Shown piece by piece: positions 54,728-64,000 of a stretch of DNA of 64,000 bases. The notes under the pieces were generated by a model, which was given only the letters and a program-made list of their open reading frames with translations, had not been told where the DNA came from and made no database searches. Each line of letters opens with the position of its first letter. Position 1 is the stretch's first letter. Source of the DNA: Chondrosia reniformis (lineage: Eukaryota; Porifera; Demospongiae; Chondrillida; Chondrillidae); contig OX359194.1 in NCBI GenBank assembly GCA_947172415.1, positions 4,154,001 through 4,218,000 on the forward strand. The letters are read 5' to 3'. A program made the position numbers and the translations under genes.

Positions 54728-55301
54728 CTGTAAGTTCACTTCTAACTTAAATTAGATTCCCGTGTTTACAAACAGGACAGTATTTGTTTATAAACTGTTT
54801 ATAATAAACACTGTAATGTTTGATCATCTATTGATAATCATGCTAATCAGTAATAAGAAGCGTAGGGCAAAGACATCGACGGCGCCTGCCAAATGAATAC
54901 ACTAGTCTTTTGCGCTCTGAAGGCCTTCTTTTGATTTTTAGCCATATTATATGATATCCTTAAATATGTCCGGCGCCGTACGTAATCATTTTGTCTTTGT
55001 TTAAGACAAATTACATCTATGCGTAGTAATACCTTTACTATAACGTTTAATATACTTTTTCAAATTATCTTATCAATAAACAAGGGCAAATATTACAATG
55101 ATAGTGATAAAGATGATGGTACTGTAAGGATGAGACAGTGACGTTTAATCATAGATTATGTATACTACGTAACGTTACGTAGTATAGATAATTAATCTAT
55201 GGTTTAATATAGGCACAATTCCTTTGGTGACGTTCCCTTGCTATGCTAAGGACGGCTGGTACCAAAGTTTTTTAGCTACGTGAATGAAAAGAAAAGCTTA
55301 C
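54728..55301. other. Unique region with perfect palindrome
   Basis: Non-coding. 55161-55186 is a perfect 26-bp palindrome (TATACTACGTAAC and its complement), extended by weaker outer pairs AATCATAGATTA / TAATCTATGGTT to 55145-55207. Confidence 0.6.
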
Positions 55302-55390
55302 CCCTTTGTGTGAAACTCTTTGGATATGATTTAGGGATGAACAATCACCAGTGTCCACCTCCCAAAACCTTAAAGTACCATCATCTGAAC
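55302..55390 (-). CDS. WD40-repeat exon, isolated
   Basis: On the minus strand an acceptor (ACATTTCTGTAG) is followed by 89 nt encoding GSDDGTLRFWEVDTGDC, then SSLNHIQRVSHKG. It ends at a donor (GGG|GTAAGC). SDDGTLRFWEV is the final strand of a WD40 blade, with the usual W and the D in the GSDD turn. The wording is close to BOP1/Erb1-type ribosome-biogenesis proteins (GSDDGT..WEV), but other WD40 proteins share it. No partner exon was recognised within several kb on either side, so it may be a captured or relic exon. It is too short for an ORF list. Confidence 0.5.
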
Positions 55391-56518
55391 CTACAGAAAT
55401 GTATACTTAGCTGTCGGTCTGTGAATGCTGACACCAATTTTCAGCTGCACATCTATCCATTCGAAAGAGTTGTATTTCTTCATTCGGATTCCCTTCCTTT
55501 TCCTCCTACTTTCTTAAGCTGCTAAGATTTATCTTAAATTATTACTTAAATCCGACTTCTACTTAGGACGACTTCTACTTAGGAAAAGAACAATGACTAT
55601 ATCGGTATCCGCCAACGCGCGGCTGTCACCATGTTTGTTGAAATTTCGTTTTTGGGTACAGTGTTTCCGGGACGTATGATGAGCTAAAGCGCTTTTATAA
55701 ATGACTTGATACGTCAAATAGCCTTTGAAGAGGGATACTATAAAGGATTTCATATGATTCTCGTATATCAATATAGTGTAACGATATAGAACGATCGAGG
55801 TTGTTACGCTTCCAGTTGTAGAGAATAAGCTATAGATCGTTAGCAATGACGCCAAGCTTCTCAAACTGTCGATCGAAAGGCTACCTTGCTAGGTATTGTA
55901 TTATTATTGATATATACAAAGAAGCGGAAGCGCGTAAATCGTTTATGTACCTGTAGTAGTAGCACCACAAAGTTTTTAAATGAATGCAGCATATCCCTAA
56001 TAACAGATACATGTACTAAACGGACTCTAGTAGTTAATAGTAAGAGATAATAAAGTAGGCCATCCTTTTAGTACACTTAGGAAAAACGCTTTAGATGGGT
56101 AACTTGTCCAGCAACTTTGTGTGTCTTTATCTTAGAACATGGGGTCTCCTGATATTAATCTATTTAAGTAGAGTTACTCTCTGAACCCATTGTTACAATG
56201 TATATATCTCTCATTTGAATAATAAGAGAAATATATGCTTTTTAAATTATAGTAATGCAAAATGCGGTTCCAGAGAATGTACGCTGTCAAACACAAACAA
56301 TAAAGTGTGTCTGAATGCAACTATCTTCACACCTCCAAAACTAAAATTTGGAAGCATAACAACCCTTGCTCACATCACGTTATGCCATTTCCAATCAATT
56401 TAATAGTCTTATACACACCTATATAGTCTTATTATGCAATACTTAATTGCCTTCTGAAAACTTACTGACACCTTCCATATTTATTGGAATGTAGTCATTG
56501 ACATACTTTATTTTACCG
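55391..56518. other. Unique region
   Basis: No recognisable gene. The 101-codon minus ORF (55864-55559) and the 62-codon plus ORF (56215-56403) have no motif, and neither has convincing start or splice context. Confidence 0.45.
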
Positions 56519-57092
56519 CAGTGGAACCTGTATAAGACAGTCAGCCTTGGGACCTGACCAACTGGCTCTTATACAGAGGTGGCCTGCTTATAGAGTTTGC
56601 ATCAAATATAATTACAATATATAATAATATGGCGAAACAGTATAATTTCGAAGGTGGGGATGATCAACTCCTTCGCCTTCAAAATTGCCTGCACCTGCAT
56701 TTGTCCACACTTAAAAGTGTCAGCGATCTTCCTCGTTCCAATGCCAAACAGTTTCATTTTTCTTCAGGAAGGGTGAGAGCATCGCCCTCTGTGAAGTGGC
56801 TGGGGGGATGGTTAACCGTGGCCTAGAAATTTCGTGCATGTACTGATTTTACGGATGCCTGGCCTACATAGAGAGGCTCAAGAACCTCTTTCCGTAGCAA
56901 AGAACTTTACTGACAAGTGTATTATTTTGTTTGTATTCGAGCAGTGGCCGTTTAACGTAATAGAGAGTGACCGTTACTACAGGTTAATAATGCACACAAA
57001 TTAATATGTATTCATTCGGGACTTCCCCTATAGTTACCGGCTTATACTAGGATACCGCCTAACACAGGTAACTGCTGACACAGGTTCCACTG
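56519..57092. mobile_element. pogo-like MITE
   Basis: Starts CAGTGGAACCTGTATAAGAC and ends with the inverted match (...GACACAGGTTCCACTG followed by TA). About 13 terminal bases match perfectly, with further weak pairing. The left TA is not preserved (CCG precedes). CAGTGGAACCT-type ends are typical of pogo/Tigger relatives. The internal 65-codon ORF (56629-56826) is not recognisably transposase. Confidence 0.7.
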
Positions 57093-57930
57093 TATATATA
57101 TATATACATACATTTATAGCTTTTCCAAGGTATATAAATGAGTGAAAAACTGAATTTAGTTGCTTATGAAACTGCTTTTATGGTATGCACAGTGAAACCA
57201 GAACTGGCTGGCTGACAAATTAATTTTATTTACAAATTGCATGCTATCTTATTATTACATCCTTTTTATCCCATGCAGCAGGAATCATCCCAAAAAACAG
57301 AACATGAAAGAAACAGTAAGAAAAGTTGCACAGAACACAAGCCAACTAAGCCATCATTGATACCGTAAAGTGACAATATTGCATGTATGTGTTTGTTTTA
57401 TCTATAATTATGCAAGGCAATGTCTGGGCGCATAAATTTCTATTGCATTATTTAATTACAACATTTATAAAGCTCGACCACACCAACTTCAAGTACGTCA
57501 CAATGAATTCCTTTTTCTAGCGTTGATAGTAAATTTGTTCGTAGAAGAATCGACGATAGTGGCAATAATGTTGAAGCAGCCATTTTTAAGTAAGTCGAAA
57601 TCATCACTTCCATTTACTCTACAATATAGTTATTATTAGTCCAGAATCGTGCCGTCATGTGATTCTAGAAGGCTGTGAGTGGGGCAGCTGCTTAGAGGTG
57701 ATGGGTGGGGCAGCTAGCTGCTCAAGCGGTGGTGCTATATAATCTTGATCGACAAGATCACATGCATAAAAAACGCTAATGTGTTTAGAGGCCAAATTTT
57801 TAATAATCACAGTAATTTTTTCACATGCATGCAATTGTACCTTTACGGTAAGTTGTTCTATTCTGTGTGACTGGGTTTTGTTGATAATCATTTCTATATA
57901 TATTAGCTGCCTTTCTATTTTTTATTCCAG
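57093..57930. other. Unique region upstream of the Helitron-type gene
   Basis: AT-rich, ending in a pyrimidine tract and acceptor TTTTTTATTCCAG at 57930, so it probably contains the intron or 5' region of the following gene. No exon was recognised. Confidence 0.45.
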
Positions 57931-58580
57931 GCTATAGATGTCTGAAAAATGAACAATATACGGTACGTATGCATTCTAAGACTCCATTTGCATACATCTC
58001 AAATGAACAGACTGTCATGATAGGCACTATCTACAAACATAATTACACTCAGTCTGTCAATTCTTTGCTCTGTTTCTGGAGTCAAAGTAAATCACCCTGT
58101 GGCTGGGGTCGATTACCCTGTGGCTGGGGTTGCTCACCCTGTGGCTGGGGTCAATTACCCTGTGGCTGGGGTTGCTCACCCTGTGGCTGGGGTCAATTAC
58201 CCTGTGGCTGGGGTTGCCCACCCTGTGGCTGGGGTTACTCACCCTGTGACTGGGGTTCTTCACCCTGTAGCTGGGATCAATTACCCAGTAGCTGGGGTTG
58301 CTCACCCAATGCACATGGCTGGGTAGGTTTGCCCTGTTTAGTGTCATTTCCAAGTTATACATTTAACTTAACAGACACAAATATTATTAACCATAAAGTA
58401 GTAGAGTACACTGTATTGAATGAAATAAGAATGGGCATTTTGTGTACCCTTTCTACTACTTATGGGTGTAACCATGGGCATTACACTGCTAATTGGAAGG
58501 ACTGTCATCCTAATTTAAGGAACTATTATTGTGAAATGGTGCAATTGTATAAGAAATGCATTCATCAAAATCATTTCTGA
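57931..58580 (+). pseudogene. Upstream exon with 7-residue repeats, Helitron-type gene
   Basis: Open from the acceptor at 57930, with ATG at 57969. After a 40-residue lead-in, a 21-bp minisatellite (58085-58315) encodes about ten copies of PCGWGQL/PCGWGCS. It is followed by a Cys/Asn-rich segment (TTYGCNHGHYTANWKDCHPN). The frame ends in TGA at 58578, but the same frame continues after four codons into the 2A-bearing ORF. Either the TGA is a nonsense change, or TTTCTGACTTAG at 58571-58582 is a splice acceptor and this is a separate exon. The other frame reads NYPVAGVAHPVAGV, also open. No family recognised. Confidence 0.5.
58085..58315 (+). repeat. 21-bp minisatellite
   Basis: CCTGTGGCTGGGGTYRMYYA units (about 11), in two alternating forms (GTCAATTAC and GTTGCTCAC). 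The unit is divisible by three, so all six frames tend to stay open, and ORFs on both strands here are by-products. Confidence 0.9.
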
Positions 58581-58592
58581 CTTAGAAATTCA

Positions 58593-59189
58593 TTGGACCA
58601 CTTGGCACGCAAAAGGAAACATTGTAAGCGTAACGTTTATTTAGCATGTGTGTTAAGCTTACTGTTATTGCTGGCCGGAGATGTTGAACTAAATCCGGGA
58701 CCATATCACAATGATGAAATTTCCAGCCCTCCTGCATCGGCTGCTAAGTTGACTGATGATCAGAGTAAAAAAAAAAGAGCAGAGAGTGAAGCAAGGAGGT
58801 CTTCAAGACTATCAATGCTATCAACATATCAGAGAAAGTGTCTAGAAAATGAAACAGGAAAAGAATATTCTGCAAGGCTAGCAAAAATGTCTGAAAACCA
58901 AAGACTACGCCTACAGTGTGAAACAGAACAACAACGTTGTGTAAGACTGAGTAAATACTCTGAAAATCAAAAGAAGCGCTTAAAATCAGAAAGTGATGAG
59001 CAACATGAGGGGAGAGTTGCTAAACTTTCCGAAAATCAAAAGAAACGCTTAAAATCAGAAAGTGCTGAGCAACGTGAGGCCAGAGTTGCTACACTTTCCA
59101 AAAATCAAAAGAAACACTTAAAATCAGAAAGTGCTGAGCAACGTCAGGGTAGAGTTGCTAAGCTTTCTGAAAATCAAAAAAACGCTTAA
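58593..59189 (+). pseudogene. Helitron-type protein N-terminus with 2A peptide and 23-residue repeats
   Basis: Begins at a TTG in frame with the exon upstream. There is no ATG before the 2A. A basic segment (ARKRKHCKRN) leads into a hydrophobic helix (VYLACVLSLLLLLAG) that runs straight into DVELNPGP (residues 30-37, 58680-58703). That is the 2A 'stop-carry on' motif, which makes the ribosome skip the Gly-Pro bond. Next come 69-bp repeats encoding LSENQKKRLKSESAEQREAR (23 residues each), probably a helical charged rod like those at the N-terminus of Helitron Rep/helicase proteins. A one-base deletion in an A-run at about 59177 shifts the frame, and the repeats go on in the next frame. Pseudogene or sequencing error. 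Confidence 0.7.
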
Positions 59190-60196
59190 AATCAGAAAGT
59201 GCTGAGCAACGTGAGGCCAGAGTTGCTACACTTTCTGAGAATCAAAGGAAGCGTTTAAAGGCAGAAAGTGCTGAGCAACGTGAGGCCAGAGTTGCTACAC
59301 TTTCTGAGAATCAAAGGAAGCGTTTAAAGGCAGAAAGTGCTGAGCAACATGAAGCCAGAGTTGCTACACTTCGTGAAAATCAAAAGAAGCGCTTAAAGTC
59401 ACAAAGTATTGAAGAACGTCAAGCACGGCTTGCTACTCTCTCTGTAAATCGTAAGCAAAGGCTACTGTCAGAAACAGATGAAAATCTGGAGTCAAGACTA
59501 AGTGGTATGAAGGAATGGAAAAAATCAAGAAGCGTAAAAGAATCTGAACAGGAGCGTACTCTAAGATTGAAGAGAGAAAAGGATCAAGCAAGATTAAGAA
59601 TGCAGGCATTTAGAAAGCGAAAACAGGAATTGTTTACAAACCATGAGTCATTAGATGAATACCATGGAGTGCAAAAAACTGAAAATGTACAATGTGCCAG
59701 TGTTACTTCACAGGTAAATTTGGCTGTTGGAGATATAGATATTCTATCAAAAGAAGGACTACAAGGGGAACAAATATTGCTTTGCAACCATGCAGTTTTG
59801 TATGGTGCTGCTAAGCAAGATTGCATCTACCAAATGTCTGAAGAGAAAGACATGGAAGAGGATGCAGAAGTTACTGCTATTACAGTTTCAGAATCTGTTG
59901 TTACTGTACCAACACTTCAGATTGCATTGCCATCTAATCAAGGCAAAAAATTGAGAAATAATTTGCAAAAGTTTGAAAAAGTAATTCTGGAAGGGCCTAC
60001 CCATAAATGTTATTCATGTGGAAAGTTGTGCTATAGACAGTTGGGTGCGACATTTAGCTTGGATGTTGCAGTTGAGTTACTTTCTACGATAAATGAATCA
60101 ATTCAAGATAATATTAAAACTGTTTGGTTTTGTAACAGGTGTAAGAATTTGTTACAAAGAAAAAAATTCCAGCAGTGTCTCAGTTTAATAAAATGA
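59190..60196 (+). pseudogene. Helitron-type protein: repeats, zinc-binding segment
   Basis: Same gene after the frameshift. Open from 59190, and the first ATG is at 59507. Three or four more 23-residue repeats end in LSGMKEWKKSRSVKES, then a basic helix (LRMQAFRKRKQELF) and an acidic spacer. A double Cys pair module follows: HKCYSCGKLCYRQLG (about 167-180 from the ATG) and VWFCNRCKNLLQRKK (207-220). This C-X2-C...C-X2-C pair just before 'IPAVSQFNKM' is what precedes the DUF6570-type region in Helitron Rep/helicase proteins. The frame ends wrongly in an A-run (60158-60164), and the correct continuation is one frame over. Confidence 0.7.
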
Positions 60197-60624
60197 AAGT
60201 GGTGGACATCCCTTCAGTGTTAATGGGATTAAATACATTGGAGCAACGTTTGATTTCAAAGGCCACTGTTTTCATGAAAATGGTGATATTACCAAGGGGT
60301 GGACAAAGGGCTGTCCGAGGGCAAGTGATTAACTTTCCTTCAAATGTTGACTCTGTCATTTCGGAACTCCCCCGTCTACCTAATGGGGAAGATATTGTTT
60401 ACATTCAGCAGCCACAGTCACCAGAAAGTGAAGACAAAAGTAATGGGCCTGATAAAGCTTACCATTGCTGTCGGTACTCTAGAGTTATGCAAGCATTGCA
60501 ATGGCTAAAGCAGCATAACCCCTTGTATAGAGATGTCTCCATCAGCAACATATCAGAAGGTATGTTTGTTGATGGTGAAGAAGTCACCGAAGGCTCATTT
60601 CATGCGTATTTGCATATTTGGTGA
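60175..60624 (+). pseudogene. Helitron-type protein: DUF6570-like region, truncated
   Basis: The frame joins the previous one after a one-base slip in the A-run. MKVVDIPSVLMGLNTLEQRL, ISKATVFMKMVILPRGGQ, VRGQVINFPSNVDSVISELP and VMQALQWLKQHNPLY match, in order, the conserved region before the Rep domain of animal Helitron proteins as I remember it. The real sequence stops at about 60589 (...VDGEEVTEG). The last codons up to 60624 belong to the segmental duplication. Rep (HUH) and helicase domains are absent, so the element is broken by the duplication junction. Confidence 0.7.
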
Positions 60625-61499
60625 TAACCTTCACCTTTACAGTCGACTGCAAAAATGAATGTTCAGTTTCAAGCTATATGAATGTCACGTAATTCTCACT
60701 GTAGGACTATAAGTTTAAAATATTTTCTAAAACGTTGAATCTATAAGGTTGAATAACTGATCAGTAAGGTCAAAATCATATTGCCTTTCGATCTACACTT
60801 ACTAAGAACTTCCGCCAAGTTAATTACTTTAGCTGCAATACAGCTGTCGAGTAAGCGTTATTTCCTCTCGTTTTGTTTAGTATAAACACTCTTTATTTAT
60901 TATATACACCCTACTGTTTTGTATAAACATTCTATTATTAATTAATCACCTTTATAATGTATTTTTTTCATAACGCGATTTATGTATGGCTTCGTGTTAC
61001 GGATATGTATTTATATCTATATAATACAAGTTAATACGCAACTATTATAACACTTATTTTATACGTCGATATAATACGAGTTCATACACAACTATTGTAA
61101 CACCCAATTTATAGGTCAATACATCGTTTTTGCAAATGGCGGCCGTCAGGAAGCTGAAGCTTTTCTATCATGTTCAGGACACTTAAGCTTCCAAAATCGT
61201 TTGGAATACCAGTAGATCGCCATATTGAAGCCCAACGAAGTCGCCAAGTGCTTTCAATTAGAAGCGTAATAAAAAATGCAAGTAAGTTTGGTCAATATCT
61301 ATGAATCCTCGTTTGATTAAAGTAAATACTGTAATACTCCGTCTGTATAGGCCTATGTCAGTCTAGAAAGACGTTCTAATTAATGTCTGCGATCTGTGTA
61401 ACATCTGTCAATGCTAAGTTGTTATTGTAATTTAAGTTCTACCTGTGCAGCCCGTAGGACTGATTTTGTAAAAATTTTGAACAGAGACGTTCTATGTGT

Positions 61500-62710
61500 T
61501 TGTAAATTTGTACGTTCTAAGTCTGTCTAAAGTTGTTAGAGTGTAACTTGACAGAGGCCTTCTAAGTCTGTCTAAGGTTGTTCGAGTGTAGCTTAGCAGT
61601 GGGGTTCTAAGCGTGTCTAAAGTTGTTCGAGTGTACCTTAGCAGAGGCGTTCTAAGTCTGTCTAAAGTTGTTCGAGTGTGACTTGACAGAGGCGTTCTAA
61701 GTCTGTCTAAAGTTGTTCGAGTGTACCTTAGCAGAGGCGTTCTAAGTCTCTCTGAAGTTGTTCGAGTGTATAGCTTAGCAGAGGGGTTCTAATTGTGTCT
61801 AAAGTAGTTCGAGTGTAGCTTAGCCGAGGCGTTCAAGTCTATCTAAACGGTTGTTCGAGGGTATAGCTTAGCAGAGGGGTTCTACGTGTGTCTAAAGTTG
61901 TTCGAGTGTAGCTTAGCAGAGGGGTTCTAAGTCTGTCTAAAGTTGTTCGAGTGTAGCTTGGCAGAGGGGTTCTACATTTGTCTAAAGTTGTTTGAGTGTA
62001 GCTTAGCGGAGGGGTTCTACGTGTGTCTAAAGTTGTTCGAGTGCGACTTGACAGAGGCGTTCTAAGTCTGTCTAAAGTTGTTCGAGTGTACCTTAGCAGA
62101 GGCGTTCTAAGTCTGTCTGAAGTTGTTCGAGTGTATAGCTTAGCAGAGGGGTTCTAAGTGTGTCTAAAGTTGTTCGAGTTTAGCTTAGCCGAGGCGTTCT
62201 AAGCGTGTCTAAAGTGGGACGAGTGTAGCTTAGCAGAGGGGTTCTACGTGTGTCTAAAGTTTTTAGAGTGTGACTTGACAGAGGCGTTCTAAGTCTGTCT
62301 AAAGTTGTTCGAGTGTACCTTAGCAGAGGCGTTCTAAGTCTGTCTGAAGTTGTTCGAGTGTATAGCTTAGCAGAGGGGTTCTAAGTCTGTCTAAAGTTGT
62401 TCGAGTGTACCTTAGCAGAGGCATTCTAAGTCTGTCTAAAGTTGTTCGAGTGTATAGCTTCACAGAGGTGTTCTAAGTCTGTCTAAAGTTGTTCGGGTGT
62501 AACTTGACAGAGGCGTTCTAAGTCTGTCTAAAGTTGTTCTAGTGTAGCTTAGCAGAGGAGTTCTAAGTGTGTCTAAAGGTTATGAGTGTAGCTAACTTTG
62601 CTGAGGAGTTTTAAGTCTATCTAAGTTGTATGAGTGTAGCTTGACAGAAGTGTTCTACGTGTGTCTAAGGTTGTACAAGTGTAGCGTACAGAAGCATTCT
62701 ACCTGTGTCT
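61500..62710 (+). repeat. 45-bp satellite array 4
   Basis: About 26 units, same order of variants as array 2 except for an inserted block of about seven units between 62100 and 62420. This is expected from unequal exchange or slippage after the duplication. Confidence 0.92.
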
Positions 62711-63107
62711 GATGTTGTCTGTAATTATAGCACTACAACTGTAACTTATCTCATTGTACAAATTGTGTAGTCGATTATCGTCTTTACTCAACCCTTTTTT
62801 AACTGCATGTGACATAAAAAGTCCTGCAATGGATTTGATCTCATGCTCGTGAAAGAGAGTTGATTAGACATTAAACAACCTTTAAATTAATATTGGTTAA
62901 TCGTCTTGATTATCTTTTATTTTCCCGAATCAGGTTAATTAATGAATAATAAATTACATAAACAGTGCATGTATATGTTTATAGTTCTACTGGAAGAAAA
63001 TGTTCCCGCCTCCAGAAACATTTATTGAATGGAACGTCTAAAGGAAAAAAAGAGAAAAATCATTAATTTTTTATTTTACATATATTATACATTCAAGTGC
63101 ATGTTGT

Positions 63108-63569
63108 TTACCATTGAACCCTTCCCCTGTCTACCCACATTGCTTTTGGGGGAGTTGCATCTTTTGCACCTCCCCCTGAAGCCAAAGTTGTAGAACCTGC
63201 ATCTACACATGGAAAAGAGGTTATAATAACATACACAAAAAACTGCTTAAGACACATCTTACGTGTTACATGTCCACCCTTTCTTGCCTGCCTTCTTTTG
63301 TGTTTGAGGGCGGGGAACTGGGTGACAGGGTGGGGTGGTGGAGGTAGTGGGTGTAGTGCTTGGAAGGGGGGGGGTAAGTTATTGGGAGTAGTGTTGCTTG
63401 GAGGTGGAGGATTGTTGGATGTGATAGGTGTAATGTTCGGTGGGGGTGGTGTATTGGTGAGGGTGGTGGGAGTAGGGTTGGGTGGGGGTGGTGAAGTGGT
63501 GGGGGTGGTGGGGTTGATGTTTGGTTGGGGGGTTGGGTTTATGCTTTCTTCAAGCAAGAGTGCATCGTC
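63108..63569 (-). CDS. Proline-rich protein, last two exons (copy 2)
   Basis: Identical to 52283-52744 at offset 10825: exon 63569-63263, 60-nt intron 63262-63203, last exon 63202-63108. Absence of differences between the two copies reflects the youth of the duplication and says nothing about selection. Glycine/valine-rich ORFs on the opposite strand are shadows. Confidence 0.45.
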   Translation of the reverse strand, partial: DDALLLEESINPTPQPNINPTTPTTSPPPPNPTPTTLTNTPPPPNITPITSNNPPPPSNTTPNNLPPPFQALHPLPPPPHPVTQFPALKHKRRQARKGGHVTRKMCLKQFFVYVIITSFPCVDAGSTTLASGGGAKDATPPKAMWVDRGRVQW

Positions 63570-64000
63570 CTATAATATATTTAAATAGAAAACGGGATCT
63601 AAACGATATTTACATAATCGTAACAGAATACCAATACCATAGAAACTACAATATCTCAAGCGGTTAGAGGCTTACCTACAGCTAGGGTATATGAAGACAT
63701 TCCTGTTGCAATGATATACGCTGTACAAGGATATATGTCCGTATTACGGAATATTGAGGTGTCTATAAATCAGACGTTACTTAAATACGTACGTCTACGG
63801 GCAACAATCGGGACCTTATATTTGTGTCCGCATAATCGCGATGTCCGCATTTCAGAGAGTCCCGTATAAGGGGTTACACTGTATTCTTCAATAAATTCGT
63901 ATGCACATGTTATACACTTCCTTTCGTTAAAATTCTTACCAATTAATAAAATAAACTTGATAATAATTTATTTTGTTTAGTTTACGTACGCCTACGGGTG

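Larger units (their letters stand above)
60590..64000. repeat. Segmental duplication, copy 2 (runs off the window)
   Basis: Starts AAGGCTCATTTCATGCG at 60590, equal to 50084, and continues to the last base. Apart from seven extra satellite units it is almost identical to copy 1. The palindromic left arm seen at 50027 is missing here. The junction lies inside the Helitron reading frame. Confidence 0.95.

Noticed and set aside
56629-56826. 65-codon ORF inside the pogo-like MITE as a transposase remnant
   Set aside because: No helix-turn-helix or DDE motif. Length and position are consistent with chance.

Overview
The window looks like repeat-rich, non-coding chromatin of an invertebrate, most plausibly a marine sponge or a similar early-branching animal. 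The signs are short AT-rich introns with GT/AG borders, a 2A 'NPGP' peptide in a transposon gene, Penelope-like elements, an R4-like LINE, a Helitron fragment, histone-type 3' stem-loops and many TA-flanked MITEs. No conventional intact host gene is visible. The nearest candidates are one isolated WD40 exon and a small proline-rich two-exon reading frame. The species assignment is inference.

Layout: 1-32 kb and 40-45 kb are mostly a degenerate 13-bp satellite (unit TACATACAACTAG). It runs in one orientation up to about 16.5 kb, in the opposite orientation from 17.07 to 32.1 kb and 39.97 to 43.81 kb, and flips back at about 43.81 kb. Into this satellite are inserted a pogo/Tc1-like MITE (1674-2113), a nearly full-length R4/Dong-like LINE (8581-12932, minus strand), a second MITE (15709-16218) and three broken Penelope-like elements (17.4-19.1, 24.0-24.7 and 27.5-28.3 kb). 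There is also a 240-bp tandem repeat carrying a tRNA-like module (19.1-19.8 kb).

The most interesting unit is a 7.5-kb DNA transposon, here called B (about 32274-39784). It has imperfect terminal inverted repeats and a three-frame gene set. The central protein has a GD-PAxQFE / CxxC / SAP-like / EPLHD signature that I know only from unnamed cnidarian and sponge proteins. A second small basic ORF has its own TATA box. Two identical histone-type stem-loops sit 3' of the coding regions. A 1.15-kb internally deleted relative, A (28260-29413), sits inside the third Penelope element and shares both ends with B.

From 45 to 64 kb the satellite disappears. The region holds two large inverted-repeat (foldback) elements, arrays of a 45-bp satellite with a conserved leader, and a WD40 exon. 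It also holds a pogo-like MITE and the N-terminal half of a Helitron-type gene (57.9-60.6 kb) with a 2A peptide and 23-residue repeats. A segmental duplication of about 3.1-3.4 kb (50084-53175 and 60590-64000) is almost identical between copies and cuts off the Helitron gene. Most genes here serve mobile elements, and most carry stops or frameshifts.
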